A stretch of 64,000 bases of DNA from Stromatinia cepivora. Taxonomy: Eukaryota > Ascomycota > Leotiomycetes > Helotiales > Sclerotiniaceae. The notes under the pieces are model-generated. The model worked only from the letters and a program-made list of their open reading frames with translations, was not told the origin of the DNA and ran no database searches. The position numbers and the translations under genes are program-made. The DNA lies in the NCBI GenBank assembly GCA_014898415.1, contig RCTD01000030.1, positions 558,001 through 622,000 of the forward strand, given 5' to 3'. Shown here piece after piece: positions 1 through 11,599 of this stretch. The stretch's first letter is position 1; every line of letters starts with the position of its first letter.

Positions 1-2036
1 TCAAACAAGAGATAACCCCTGATTTGAATTAGTTGCATGAAGCTAAACTTATCAAGGCTTAGCTGAGGGGTTTGCAACTGCTCAAATTTTGATTAAAGCA
101 GGTACGGAAATGCTAAAAGCAGGGATGGGCTAGTATATTCAAGGGAAGAAGAACGAGCGAGGGGGGGGGGGGAAGAAAAGGGAAGAAGATTAACTGAAGT
201 GAACAAGAGGAGAGAAACGGAAAAACAGGAAAAACAGGAGAAAAAGAGAAAAAGAGAAAGAGAGAAAGAGAGAAAGAGAGAAAGAGAGAAAGAGATCTTA
301 CCGTAAATATGAAATTAGGTATTATCCACGTAAATTCATATCGTATATTGTAATAATATACTTACTGCCTACTACATCAAACAATTTTACACGAAATACT
401 AGTATCATCATTCATCCAAACTTTTCCCAGATAGATATCATCATTATTCATAAATTCTGCCTATTACATTACCCAGTAGCCAATACCATCTCATCCCGTC
501 TCACCAATTTGTGAAGGTGTAAAATATCTTTATCGATCCTTCCCCTTTTTTACACCCCCAACTTTCCCATCTTTTCCACTTATCTGCCTGCTTACTTGGC
601 GATTGTGTACCTTCATCGCTTTCATTCCTCTATTCTTTCCATATCCTCTTTTCCCTACCCAATCCCTATCACTATCAGTCTTTGGATATTATTCAACCAT
701 TCACGCCTCTACGGGATCTTTCTTGGATTAATCCTTTCTTCTCTCAAATCCAGAAATCGGCAACGAGCTTCATGACCCATTCATTTTCATTTGATGGATA
801 ACGACAACGACCCATAACGAAGAAAAGGATACCCTCTGTACAGAGTTCCACTATCCTACCAACGTACCAGAAAGCTTCTCCGTTCTCCACTAAAGTATCG
901 AAATCTACACATATTGCATGCATATCAATATCGCGTGCGTCGGATATATAGCAGTATATCCAGAGGTCCCATAACATCCAAAGCCATACCAAAATAAATC
1001 CCCGTCTTTCGTGTCGAAAACGAAATTGAAGAACCTTTCATCCATTCCAGGATCCATTCAACTCCCTGCCAGTCAAGCCCATCAAGCCCACCCAAAGCCT
1101 GAGACTTCTGAAATTTCATTCCTATCCTAGGTTTGGAATCATTGACTCTTTCTTTTTAGAATTCTACTCCGTAGGAATACTTTCAATTTTACCGGATAAT
1201 CGAAAGACATCTTGGAATCTTCTGCAATATAGTATCTATCTGTGATAATACATTGGAAACCAGACATTTACAGCATATTTATACAGTTCGCATGAGTGCT
1301 TCAGAAACAGAACATCCTCGGCTCTAATACTGTGTAGATCAAAACAGGGCGGGCGGGTCCTCGCTCGTACCATTCTGCCCCGGGAAGCGGATGTGATTAT
1401 TCGATCGCCGGTCAACTCCTATCACTACGGATGCCAATTACCATACTGATCTGATCAGTTGTCATACTGGCATACTTTTTTTGTACAGTACCGTTCGTTT
1501 TTCAATTGCTGTGCATTCTTCGCAGCTTCTCTCTCCTTCTTGAGGCGTCATTCAGTGTTTTTCAAGAGTCGCAGAAATTTGCAGCAGGGGGCCTGTTAAT
1601 CTACTTTACTTGCTTGTTTCAGCTTGCCCACACTTCGGGGGATCTGTTGCCAAACACCTTACACTTCAAAGTCAGGACGAAATAAACCTTCATACCAAAT
1701 TTGGCTCGATTGGCCATCTTGACGGTGACTTCTTACGGCTTTCCATACCCCTCAATGAAGCATTGCAGCTTGACTGCTTGAAGATACACCCGTCGTTGAC
1801 GACTCGAATCCCAATCCAATCGAAACCTGACCTTCGACATTTCGTTTCGTCGCTTCGACAGCATCCCTTTAGAATATTCAATTGATAAACATCTTTCTAC
1901 TCCTTCTCACTTGGCTCATAATGTGCCAAGATAAATAACTCAAACGAGGACGAACCCTTTACTATTCGTCGCGTCGATCGGCCTGCCCGACGACCTGAAC
2001 AACGAATGAACACGACCACCACTGAGCAAGATAATA
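1..2036. other. Intergenic/5' region upstream of the kelch-like gene
   Basis: I see no convincing gene here. There is a run of 12 G at 161-172 and a purine-only GAGAAA-type microsatellite at about 241-295. About 420-740 is pyrimidine-rich, as fungal promoters often are. The rest probably holds the promoter and leader of the plus-strand gene starting at 2037. A signal-peptide exon of that gene could hide here, but I could not place one. Confidence 0.5.
241..295. repeat. GAGAAA-type purine microsatellite
   Basis: Purine-only simple repeat built from AGAGAAAG units, preceded by a G12 run at 161-172. Low complexity, with no coding potential. Confidence 0.85.
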
Positions 2037-4283
2037 ATGGCTCTACCAAAACCAAAGTATCCTCTGGATGATTCCTGTTCGATACTATACAACAACACAC
2101 TATACACATACAACAGCGAAGCGTTTCAATCGCTATCGTTGGTTCAAGGAGCGGGATGGACGCAATTACCCCAAGGAGAATCAGTGACGGGAGGAGTTTG
2201 TGTAAAGGCGACACCTGCGAACGGGCAGGATGCATTATATATTGTCGGTGGGACAAGTAGTAATGCTACAGATCTATACCCGGGTCTTCAGCGATATACT
2301 TTTGATGATGGGAAATGGGAAACTATAACCACTACAGTATTAGTCGCTCAAAATCGATTATGGCACAGTGCTGTCTACTTGAATGCGTCGGACTCCATTC
2401 TGATGTATGCAGGAAGTCAAGATGGGGGTCAACATCTATCGTCTCAGACTTTCACAATAGCAGCGTCGCCTCCATATAATGTTCTGTCATTCGGGCCTGC
2501 TGATGGTGCTGTTGCGCCACCTGCCGGCATACAGCCTCTTTTACTCCCATGGTCATCGAGCTCTGCAATCTATATTGGCGGCACTGACACAAATACTGAC
2601 GTGATGGTATTCGATCCAGCAACATCTTGGGTAAACTCAAATAGCAGCTTGGCGTCTCCGATATATAATACTTCAGCAGTCAAAGCAGTCATCGTGGCAG
2701 GTGACGATGGATGCAAGAATCTTTATACCTTCGACATGACTGTGGCACCAAATGTTGTAAACAGAACCATTTTGGTCGATGGCAGTGGAAATCCAGTGCA
2801 AAGTGCGGAAGCCATTGTGTCAACAAGCACCACCAAAAAAACAACTACTAAAAGAGCTAAGAGGAGTAGTCTTACAGAGGCTGACTGGCCTGCTTATAAT
2901 GGTACACTGGCTCCAACATCCACAAGGACAACTTATTCGGTCGCGATGGGCGCAGCTGGACAAGTAGTAATATCGGGTGGAAATGAAGATGATGTTCTAT
3001 GCATATTCGGAGCGAAAGAAAATGCTTGGGTTGATGCCACATCAATGTTGGTGAAACCTACCACACAACAAATCATCGTACCGCCAACATTATCGTCGAG
3101 TACAAGTTCTTCTGTAGCTACAAGTACCGGTAACTCTCCTGTCATTTCAGGTGGACCAACCGAGAAGGTTGCCAACACGTTTCCAGTGAAGGCATTGGCT
3201 GCAGTACTGGGCTCTATACTTGGGACTGCTTTTCTGCTCGTTTGTGTGTTGATTCTCTTCCGATGGCGACGGAAACAGAGGGATCTCAAAAATGCACATG
3301 CAAATGGATATCCTCTTGAAAAAGATGGGCTAGAGTTTTCGGATAGAGGTCTACCTGATATGCACTCGTCAATGCAACAGCCGCGGCATGGACAGTCGGC
3401 ATCCCAGGGTTCATATTCATCGATGGCTATATTAATGGGCCGTGTGGGGCATCGAAGAGGGGATGATAAAGGCAACGGGAGTGCGGGAAGTGGCACGAGC
3501 AGTCAATTTGACAAGAACTACGAAGCTGCGATAAATCATCCTACACCACCGGACCAGTCCTTCGCTCAAAACGCGTTAGCAAAAGAGGTGTCATTCGGTC
3601 AAGACACAGTTACGCTCCGACCCCGTAATCCTGGGACGCAGAGACGAGGCAGTACAAGAAGATCGTCAGGTTGGAACCGATATTGGTCTGGTGGAAGTGC
3701 AATGACAAGTTTCCTTGGGTTTGGCGAGTCAAAACGAAATACGTCCAATGGTGACGACGACGCCACTTCACAGTACTCCGATCCAAGGCTACCAACTCAG
3801 GTTAATACTCAAAGACGTCCAAGCCAAATTACTACAACATCCTCTCTAGTCCCTCCATTAAAGATTCCGATTCCAGGAGATACTCCACTGTACCGAGTAG
3901 CAACCAATAGTCCTACTGTATCTACTGCTGGATCTCATTTTCCTATGGCAGCAGAAATGTCTGGCAAGATTGAAGGCCTTCGGCCCGACTCTCACGTCAG
4001 CAATACTTCATCTTATGATGATAAATCTGATGCATACTCGAGCGGGGTTCCAGAAAGTGTAAATGATCCTGAATCATGGGCCATGGGCCATCAAGATCCG
4101 TCTCGTAACAGGCCGAGCAATGCCTACACCGTGAGCGTGTATACCACAAACAGAGATACTGCGGGAGGGAATAATTTTGCGCTTCAATCACCTCAACCAC
4201 CACCACCTGTTCAACAACAAAGCCAACCCTCAATCCCTTCAGACATGAGCTGGTTGAACCTTGGTACCAAAACTCGAATATGA
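2037..4283 (+). CDS. Kelch-like single-pass membrane protein
   Basis: Single open exon of 748 residues. Residues 1 to about 350 have the Gly-rich, Trp/Tyr-spaced repeats of a kelch or galactose-oxidase-like beta-propeller (IVGGTSS, YIGGTDT and VVISGGN turns) with many N-glycosylation sequons. About 382-404 is one strong hydrophobic helix followed at once by RWRRKQR, the positive-inside signature of a type I membrane protein. Residues 405-748 are a Ser/Thr/Pro-rich, probably cytosolic tail. Fungal proteins of this layout are usually annotated only as kelch-repeat membrane proteins, and I assign no specific function. The oddity is that no signal peptide precedes MALPKPKYP, although the topology demands one. 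An in-frame TGA lies at 2007-2009, so any leader must sit on an upstream exon. The start is therefore provisional. Confidence 0.8.
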   Translation: MALPKPKYPLDDSCSILYNNTLYTYNSEAFQSLSLVQGAGWTQLPQGESVTGGVCVKATPANGQDALYIVGGTSSNATDLYPGLQRYTFDDGKWETITTTVLVAQNRLWHSAVYLNASDSILMYAGSQDGGQHLSSQTFTIAASPPYNVLSFGPADGAVAPPAGIQPLLLPWSSSSAIYIGGTDTNTDVMVFDPATSWVNSNSSLASPIYNTSAVKAVIVAGDDGCKNLYTFDMTVAPNVVNRTILVDGSGNPVQSAEAIVSTSTTKKTTTKRAKRSSLTEADWPAYNGTLAPTSTRTTYSVAMGAAGQVVISGGNEDDVLCIFGAKENAWVDATSMLVKPTTQQIIVPPTLSSSTSSSVATSTGNSPVISGGPTEKVANTFPVKALAAVLGSILGTAFLLVCVLILFRWRRKQRDLKNAHANGYPLEKDGLEFSDRGLPDMHSSMQQPRHGQSASQGSYSSMAILMGRVGHRRGDDKGNGSAGSGTSSQFDKNYEAAINHPTPPDQSFAQNALAKEVSFGQDTVTLRPRNPGTQRRGSTRRSSGWNRYWSGGSAMTSFLGFGESKRNTSNGDDDATSQYSDPRLPTQVNTQRRPSQITTTSSLVPPLKIPIPGDTPLYRVATNSPTVSTAGSHFPMAAEMSGKIEGLRPDSHVSNTSSYDDKSDAYSSGVPESVNDPESWAMGHQDPSRNRPSNAYTVSVYTTNRDTAGGNNFALQSPQPPPPVQQQSQPSIPSDMSWLNLGTKTRI

Positions 4284-5885
4284 TACCCCACTTTTTTGTA
4301 CTGTAATCTCACATTCCAAACTGTCACCATATGTTCTTATCTTTCCTTCATTGATATTAGCGTTACTGCATTTTCATGTCTTGTCTACAATATCCTGTAT
4401 TGTTGCATTATGCTAAGTTTTTTCCTTGCGCGGCGTGGAAATGGGTCATTCTTGATATAAAATCCGACATCTCAGGCCGCGTCTGGCGTTTTTCCTTTTT
4501 ACATTTTTCTGGACTTGCTTCCACAGAATTCCCTCTCATGTTCTCCTTACTCGACTTCGACCGACTTTTGTTTTTTTGATAACAATACTGCTACTACTTT
4601 TTCTTGTTGGCGAAAACTGATGTCATAGTATGTATGACATTGTACTGTACTGTACTAGACCTTGATCTTGCATGATTGGAGTTATAACTCTTTTCCTTGA
4701 ATAGTTGGGGGTGATGGGGAAGGTGTACCTTACCACGCATAGCAGATCTCTTGGGGCAGGGGGTGTGGTAGAGATATTCCATTATGGTATGGGCATATAT
4801 TGGGTTGGATATAATGCTTAAATTCTGAGGGGAGTTGATGTGTTGTTGTTGAGAGGCGAAGAAGAGGGGCAGAAAGTGGCGATGTACAGCTAAATCTGAT
4901 GGGGTGTTGCAATACCTGTCATGTACGATATCGTGGTGGTATATAGTGATGAAAATTTTTTAGTAGTTGTAGTGGTGAGAGTGGTGACGAATGAGAATCT
5001 ATCGCATTCAAGATATTCTTTATTCTTTGCGCGCAGCATCTTACTTCTGTTAATGTGATATCACGAATGTCTATTTATCTTCTAAACTTCATCCACTACA
5101 CTCCGTAGGTTGTTTGGGCTGTACGCATGGACATTACAAAATTTGCACATCATGGATCTATCTATTCCAAGAACATTTCTTCGTATAGAAGTGCGCGTGT
5201 ATTGCACAATTTCACTACTTTGTTGCTATTTTACTCGTTCATAGGTACCTAATATCAATTAGCTTGGAACGCTGGATGGAGCTATGTTTTTTATTTATAT
5301 GGCCTCTTTGGAAGAATGAAATGAATGAAATGAAGTTTTGTTTGTTGGGTGTTGTGTATTAAATTTGGGGGGGGGGGGGGGGGGGGGGGGTGCTTATAAG
5401 ATTACAAGGCTGGGTGCATGTGGGTTTGATGGATAGATTTGAAAACCGGGATTTTTTTGGCTGGATTCACTGTTGAGCAAACTTGGCTCACTGTTGAGCG
5501 ATGTGATTGATAGGATTGTCAGGGAGAGGGGGGAGGGTTCCAGTTTTAGGGTTCGGATGGTGTTGATATTGATTGATTGTACTGGCTGTTTGCATAATGG
5601 AGTTGGGAACTTAGGAATTTGGAACTTGGTGGATTTTTTGATTGGTTCGCCAGTTTAGTACGAGGGGAAGTTTAGATATCTATCTAGGTATCTATCTATC
5701 TATCTGCCTGGTGGATTCTTCTGGTTTGGGATACGCGGGTTCTTGTATCCTACAGCTATGGTTTTCCATCTATTTTCCTTACATCTGCTATGCTATGCTA
5801 TGAATTTTGACAGTGGATAAAGTCAAGAAAGCTAAAGATGGTAATCTTATCTCCAGCTGATGAGCCCATTAAAACTGTATCAAAA
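4284..5885. other. Convergent intergenic region with poly-G and TATC repeats
   Basis: Lies between the 3' end of the kelch-like gene and the 3' end of the minus-strand deacetylase. It is T-rich and holds an uninterrupted run of 24 G at 5367-5390 and a (TATC)n tract at about 5676-5705. No gene is supported. The short open frames read as low-complexity Ser/Phe or Val/Leu sequence. Confidence 0.6.
5367..5390. repeat. Homopolymeric run of 24 G
   Basis: Uninterrupted G tract on the plus strand after TTAAATTT. The stated length may be affected by sequencing or assembly error. Confidence 0.9.
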
Positions 5886-6776
5886 CTAAACCGCCTGATT
5901 GATCCCCGCAACCCCAAGCAAGCCTCCCAGCGATTGAACCCTAAACTTCCTCTTCTTCAATCCCCCCAGAACCAACTCAATCTCAGCCGCTGAATACGAT
6001 CTCCTATCGTGCATGATAATGATACCTCCCGGTCTCGCCATACTCAAAACATGCCTCGCGTTAATTCTCGCATGGTGGATCTGCGGATCATGAGGATATA
6101 TACTCCCCAACACCACGCGATATCCCAAATCCCTTGCCTTCTCCACCAATTGCCGATTGAAAAACCCGGACCCGGGCCGAAAATACTTGGGTGGAATTTT
6201 GGATCCCGTGATCGGACGATTGGGAGGTAGAAGCGCCTCGACTTCGTGGATTTGTCGTTCGAGCTCGGCTATGGGGAGAGAGATGGAGGGTTCGTCGGCC
6301 CAGGCGTGGTTTCCTAGCTCGTGGCCTTCGGTGTGGATTCTTTGGATTAGGGAGCGCTGCGAGGCGACTTGGCTTCCTATGATGAAAAATGTGGCTTTGG
6401 CGTCGTAGATCTGGAGTAGATCTAAGATTCGGGATGTTTCTTCGGATGGGGCATCGTCGATTGTGAGAGCGATGACGCGCTGGGGAGGGGAGAGGGGGAT
6501 GTGGAATATCACGTCGGGGTATTTCCTTTGGAGAAACTTGATGATGAAGTGCGGTGGTTTGTAGATGGTGTAGCTTGATATGAGGATTATGGAGAGAAGT
6601 GCCAGCAGAGCTAGGAGAATCATCTTTGTCATAGGGAAAGATGATCGTTTTTGTTGGATATTCACACCGCGTTCCTCATCGTCTATTTTGATATGCTTTG
6701 TAGGGCTTGATGCAGACCGAGACGAGGAACCAAAGCGCTGGATTCGCCGTATGAGTGCCCCTATGCTGAGACGCAT
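5886..6776 (-). CDS. Membrane-anchored NodB-type polysaccharide deacetylase (CE4)
   Basis: Single exon, 296 residues. Residues 51-71 are a hydrophobic helix after a basic N-terminus, so this is a probable signal anchor (type II membrane protein). The NodB homology domain follows. Motif 1 is TIDDAP at 105-110 (canonical TFDDGP; the catalytic and metal Asp pair is kept). Motif 2 is GHELGNHAW at 151-159, supplying the two metal-binding His. An RPGSGF motif near 205 corresponds to RPPYG. A late GGIIIMHD corresponds to the LxH motif. CE4 enzymes remove N-acetyl groups from chitin, chitooligosaccharides or peptidoglycan; the substrate here cannot be read from sequence. The protein is short, with no chitin-binding module. 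It is divergent from the ArsB-type gene, with 1.06 kb between the starts. Confidence 0.88.
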   Translation of the reverse strand: MRLSIGALIRRIQRFGSSSRSASSPTKHIKIDDEERGVNIQQKRSSFPMTKMILLALLALLSIILISSYTIYKPPHFIIKFLQRKYPDVIFHIPLSPPQRVIALTIDDAPSEETSRILDLLQIYDAKATFFIIGSQVASQRSLIQRIHTEGHELGNHAWADEPSISLPIAELERQIHEVEALLPPNRPITGSKIPPKYFRPGSGFFNRQLVEKARDLGYRVVLGSIYPHDPQIHHARINARHVLSMARPGGIIIMHDRRSYSAAEIELVLGGLKKRKFRVQSLGGLLGVAGINQAV

Positions 6777-7838
6777 TGGAATTTGAAATGACGTTCGTAA
6801 GTCTTAATCATGCTTGGATGTGTTGGTTTTTGGAAAGTAAATAGGATGCAGGGGATATGTCCTTGACTCCTGGGGTCTATTGGAATAAGGGGAGTAGATG
6901 GGTTCATGTTGGGAGGATGGTCTAATGTGGCTGAATTGAAAGATGGATTCTAGCCACATTCATTGATGAGCCACATGTTCTTATCGCTTATCGGATTTGT
7001 CGAGAAAGTTATCATGTTAAAAGTTGGCAGGAAACGTCATGCCATCATTTTGTCTATCCCTCTTTCATAAGTATTTACGCTTGAAAATAAAATGAACTGT
7101 TGATGTTCATTAAGGGATATGAATATTCTTATTATAATTCTTGTTATTGATGGCGATGTCATTCACTCCGTACTGTTAGCGATCATAAGTGCGGTGTGAG
7201 ATTTTCCAGCTGATGTTTTTAATCCCTTGGCATCTTTTCTTCCAATCTGCCTGCGAAGATTCTTATATTCTTATATTCTTATTTTCTTATAAGATTCTTG
7301 AGCCTATTCTCAAATAGTTCAGGGTAATTATATAATTATATAATTATATACGTAAATGGCACGACACAGCCTCATCTTAATGTGCATCTAGATTCTAAAG
7401 TCCAATTACATTTGAGGTTGGTTTGATTTTTTATTGGTGCCTGAAATCTACCCATCTCACGACGTCGAGAAATCTATCCACGTGTGATATTCATATTTCT
7501 TGGCTTCAAAAGGCCCTTTACAAATGGGCTGTGTTTAAAAAGAAAGAATTGATGATCACAATCTTCCCTTATCTCACAAGTTTGAGCGATTTTGAAGTTA
7601 TCAAGTCACTCTCAGGTCTGTTATTGCGGTTCCATATGTACTGCAATCAACATCACCATAAGTGTTGGAAGGGATCTTTCGGTGAATCAGGGAAAGGCTG
7701 CGTGATTAACTGAGAGTAGAGTCATCTGGAATTCCTATCTCAAAATTATCTTGCGAAAGAAAGGCATTGAGAACATCTTATCTATCCACCAAGTTCGCCT
7801 CGCGGTGACATTTCTGTCACGAAGGAGGACTTTTCAAC
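6777..7838. other. Divergent promoter region, deacetylase / transporter
   Basis: Shared upstream region of two divergent genes. AT-rich, with a TATTCTTA-type repeat at about 7259-7295 and an (ATAATTAT)n tract at 7326-7350. No gene is supported. Confidence 0.6.
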
Positions 7839-10239
7839 ATGGCGACAGCAGTGGATCTTGACACCAATAAAATCAAGGATTGGCGATCTATAGTGACGCT
7901 CATCATTTTCGTCATAACTAGTAAGTGCAGAATATTTCTCAAAAAAAAAACATTGGTTTTCTTGAAGGGTAATTAACTCTGCTTGAATTACACAGATATT
8001 ATTGTCCTTTTCCCCTTTCATATTCCAATATATGTTCCACGAAAACTGTCAAATGCTTTTCTAGATGTCCTAAGTCATTTGCGATTGATATCACCACGGG
8101 ATGACGATTCTCAGCATGATCACCAAGATGACCGAAGTGGCAAAGTCACGCGTTTCGTAAAATTGGATTTCCCCTTGAACTTTGTAACGGCACCTTTGAT
8201 AGCGGATCTCTTTCTACTCGCTATTTTAGCCATAGGTCGACAAGAAGTACACGATGGGACGGTTGGAGCAAACAGTATCAATCCGATTGATATCATGGTT
8301 TTCTTCATTACATTAGCATACATTGCTATTTCAATCGATGCTTCTGGTCTCATCAGATACCTGGCGTTCAAGGTACTTCAAAAGGGAGGTAAAGTTGGGC
8401 ACAGGCTGTTCTTCTTCCTCTACGCATTCTTCTTTTGCCTGGGGACATTTATCGGAAATGATCCCATTATCTTATCTGGTACCGCATTCCTTGCCTACTT
8501 GACCCGCGTATCAAGCAACATTATTCACCCAAGAGCATGGATTTTTACTCAGTTTGCAATCGCCAATATTGCTTCGGCCATTCTCGTCTCTTCCAATCCT
8601 ACCAACCTTGTCCTGGCTGGTGCATTTGGTATAAAATTTATCGAATATACTGCGAACATGATTGTTCCAGTTGTTGTAACGGCAATCGTCTTATTCCCAT
8701 TTTTATTATACATCGTCTTTGCCGATGAGGCTCTGATACCATTATCGATCAAAATGCACGAACTTTCCGAGGAAGCTAAAGCTAAAAAGCCTGTAAATCC
8801 GAATATCCCCAATGCTAAAGGGGAAGAGGAAGAGAATGAGGGTGCCGAAAATAAACAACTTTCTCTTGAAGAAATTATGAATCCTTTTGTGGATAGAAAA
8901 GGAGCAGCTTTTGGCGCTGTTCTGATGGCCATAACCCTCATTGTGGTCTTGGCTATCAACGCTGTTAGTCAGAGTAAAGGTGAACATCCAGTATTTTGGG
9001 TGACTTTGCCAGCGGCTTTTGTGATGTTTGTTTGGGAAATCTCGCTAGGATGGATTAATCGGCACGAAACACGGGAAATTGCTCGCAAGGGACGACAGGA
9101 AGTTGAACTTGCCCGAGCTGAGCGAGCGATTAGAGAAGAGCAGGAGGCGAATCAAGTAACCTTAGAACAAGACCAGCAAGATTCTAAAAACACTAATGGG
9201 GCTTCTCTGGCGCTGACGAAATCACCGGAAGAAGTCGAAATGAAAATCGTGGAGAGGGAAGATGGAATGCTCACAGAAAATAGTCGTACCCCTACGCTTC
9301 TGGTGCCCGAAAATTTAGATGGCCAAAACGCAAACTTAAGTGATCCTTTAGGCTCGTCTATCTCAACACTCGCCCCCAAAGAAGACAATTTACAAAATAG
9401 TCGCTCTTCGACCAGTGCAATGAGCACACTAGATGAGAAGAAAGAATTAGTTCCCACAGAAACCCCTTCTCCACCGCAGGGAGTATTAGGCCCACGATTA
9501 AGTGATCAAACAGAGCTAGATAAACGAGCAGTCTCCGAGCAAATTTCTCGCAAAGTCGAACTTCGAAAGCAGCGCGGACACACAACATTAGTTTCGCTTT
9601 TTGGGGATGCATATCTATGGTGCCAAGAAACATTCCCGACCGTCACAGCAGTAGTATCCCATCTTCCCTTTGCCCTCGTCCCATTTGCATTTTCAATGTT
9701 CGTTCTCGTACAAGCATTAGTGACCAAAGGATGGGTCCCAGTGTTCGCCTATGGCTGGGATCACTGGGTGGAAAAGACGGGCACCGTTGGAGCAATCGGC
9801 GGCATGGGATTCCTCTCCTGCATTCTCTGCAACGTAAGTCTCTCGCATCTCATCTAAGTAACCCCTCCAAACTAATCCGACTCTCTCACCATAGTTCGCA
9901 GGCACCAACATCGGCACGACAATTCTTCTCTGTCGCGTAGTCCAAGCATGGCAAGACATCCACCACAACAATGGTCTCCCCATCAGCGACCGCGCTTTCT
10001 GGGGCACAGTATATTCCATGGCCATTGGTGTTAATTACGGTGCATTTAGCACGGCTTTTAGTGCTTCCCTGGCTGGATTGTTGTGGAGGGATATTCTGGG
10101 TAGAAAACATATTCATGTGAGAAGACTGGATTTTGCGAGGGTTAATTTACCTATTGTTGCTATTTCGATGGCGGTCGGGTGTGCGGTGCTCGTGGGGGAG
10201 ATTTATGTTGTTAGGAGTAATGAACGGTATGATGCGTGA
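7839..10239 (+). CDS. ArsB/NhaD-superfamily anion or Na+/H+ transporter
   Basis: Three exons, 7839-7920, 7996-9833 and 9895-10239, joining to 754 residues. Introns are GTAAGT...ACAG and GTAAGT...ATAG. The first exon opens the first membrane helix and the last supplies the final helices. The protein has many hydrophobic segments in two blocks. The first (about 22-275) includes FIGNDPIILSGTAFL and VSSNPTNLVL, the Asn/Pro-rich half-helix motifs typical of the citrate-transporter-like (ArsB/NhaD/DASS) fold. The second is at the C-terminus and has the matching NFAGTNIGTTILLCR. A polar Glu-rich loop lies at about 280-325, and a long Ser/Glu-rich loop of about 170 residues follows the middle helices. 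The likely role is export of an oxyanion or ion-proton exchange; specificity is unknown. It is similar to fungal proteins annotated as arsenite pump or citrate-transporter-like. Confidence 0.87.
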
Positions 10240-11599
10240 GAGGCTCGTTTCTCGTTTCTCGCTTTTCCGGGATGGGGATTGGGACTGGGATTTGGGATGA
10301 GGATAGACTTTTTATTATTATTTTTTATGATGATAAGATAAAATTAGATTTAAATTTCTCGCTTGTGATTTCAAACTTGGGGAAAAGGAGGAAAGATGCC
10401 CCAGTGAGAATTTCTTTACCGTCGGCCTTACTTGGGGAGTTGGGGTATATATTATTAATTCTATTTGACATTCTGTAAGTCATATACTCTATACAGCACT
10501 TATCGTTACAGACGGCAATAACAATTCTCCACATACTTCGTCCTCTTGAGTGTGGAAGTCATTGGATCTGGTAATAGGAAGAGTGTCTGACGGAGAACAA
10601 ATCTCAATCTCTTTACGTAACTGGTAAGATTAAGATTACCAACAACAGGGACTAATCGAGCCTCGAGATAATGAGTCATAGTAACGAAATGGAAATCTTC
10701 GAGATTCCGCGCAAAAGGGTATTGAAGCGTGAGGAAATCGCGGACAGCGTCGGCCCGATACTGGACTCTTGGATGTTTGCAAGATCTTTCGAGAAGCCGT
10801 CATTCATTAAACTAGACTTCACACCATCTCTTCTCCTGGCAGAGCTTCGCTGTCTCTCTCATCCAAAGCTTGGATTATCTATACCTCGGTTCACCAGTTC
10901 ATCTGAGAGGTAATGTCTCACCCAGTTGTTTGGAATCATCTTGAATGGATAGAAGGGTGGCTTAGGTAGTATATATCGTGTTCTTATGGTGCTTTTCTCT
11001 CTGATAAAAGTCATGGGATTGCATCGTTTAATGATGATAGCCGAAATTCATTGCTTGTGTACGTATCGTATCGTATCGCTTCTTGAACTTTTCTCTGGAA
11101 GTTGAAATGCGGCCACATGTCGTGAGTATAACTGCCTAATGGATGGCTACTTGCATAAGAAATGGCAGGGCTAATTTACCTCTTGGCTTTTCTGATTAGC
11201 CATGTATATTAGAAGATATTTAAACTAGCCGCAAGGCAGCGCAGTTATTGGCAAGTGTATTGCATCTGAGGTGTTTTTGCTCGCACGAGGAAAATGGATA
11301 GTTTCGAGAGAATTATGCGTGGTATTGACAATCAAAAAAGCATCCATCATGGGTCTCGCGGAAATGTGATGGAACAGTGACTAATTTTCGCGGGAAGACT
11401 AAGGTTACTTAGCAAGCGGAGATAAGATGTGATATAAGAAATAGGGTTGTTGAATGTTTGAAAGGTGGTCGAGTAATCGAAAGGATAACAAGTTGACAAT
11501 CTATTTTCCACTCCAGGATGAACATATAAGTATACTCATCTTATCATTATGTCATGTGTATCTAGTATTCCATCCTGGAATAGTGTGCATGCTCATCTA
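10240..11599. other. Convergent intergenic region
   Basis: Lies between the 3' ends of the transporter and the 2EXR gene. An 80-codon open frame with an ATG at 10671 (ending 10913) has no recognisable motif and no splice-site support; I do not call it a gene. Confidence 0.5.

Noticed and set aside
1610..1885. 91-codon ORF upstream of the kelch-like gene
   Set aside because: No ATG at its 5' end, no signal-peptide features and no workable splice into the kelch-like exon.
2933..3496. 187-codon minus-strand ORF
   Set aside because: Shadow of the kelch-like gene; low-complexity Ser/Pro/Cys content and no domain.
8549..8959. 136-codon minus-strand ORF
   Set aside because: Antisense shadow of the transporter's membrane helices.
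10671..10913. 80-residue ORF after the transporter
   Set aside because: No domain, signal or splice context; chance length in this composition.
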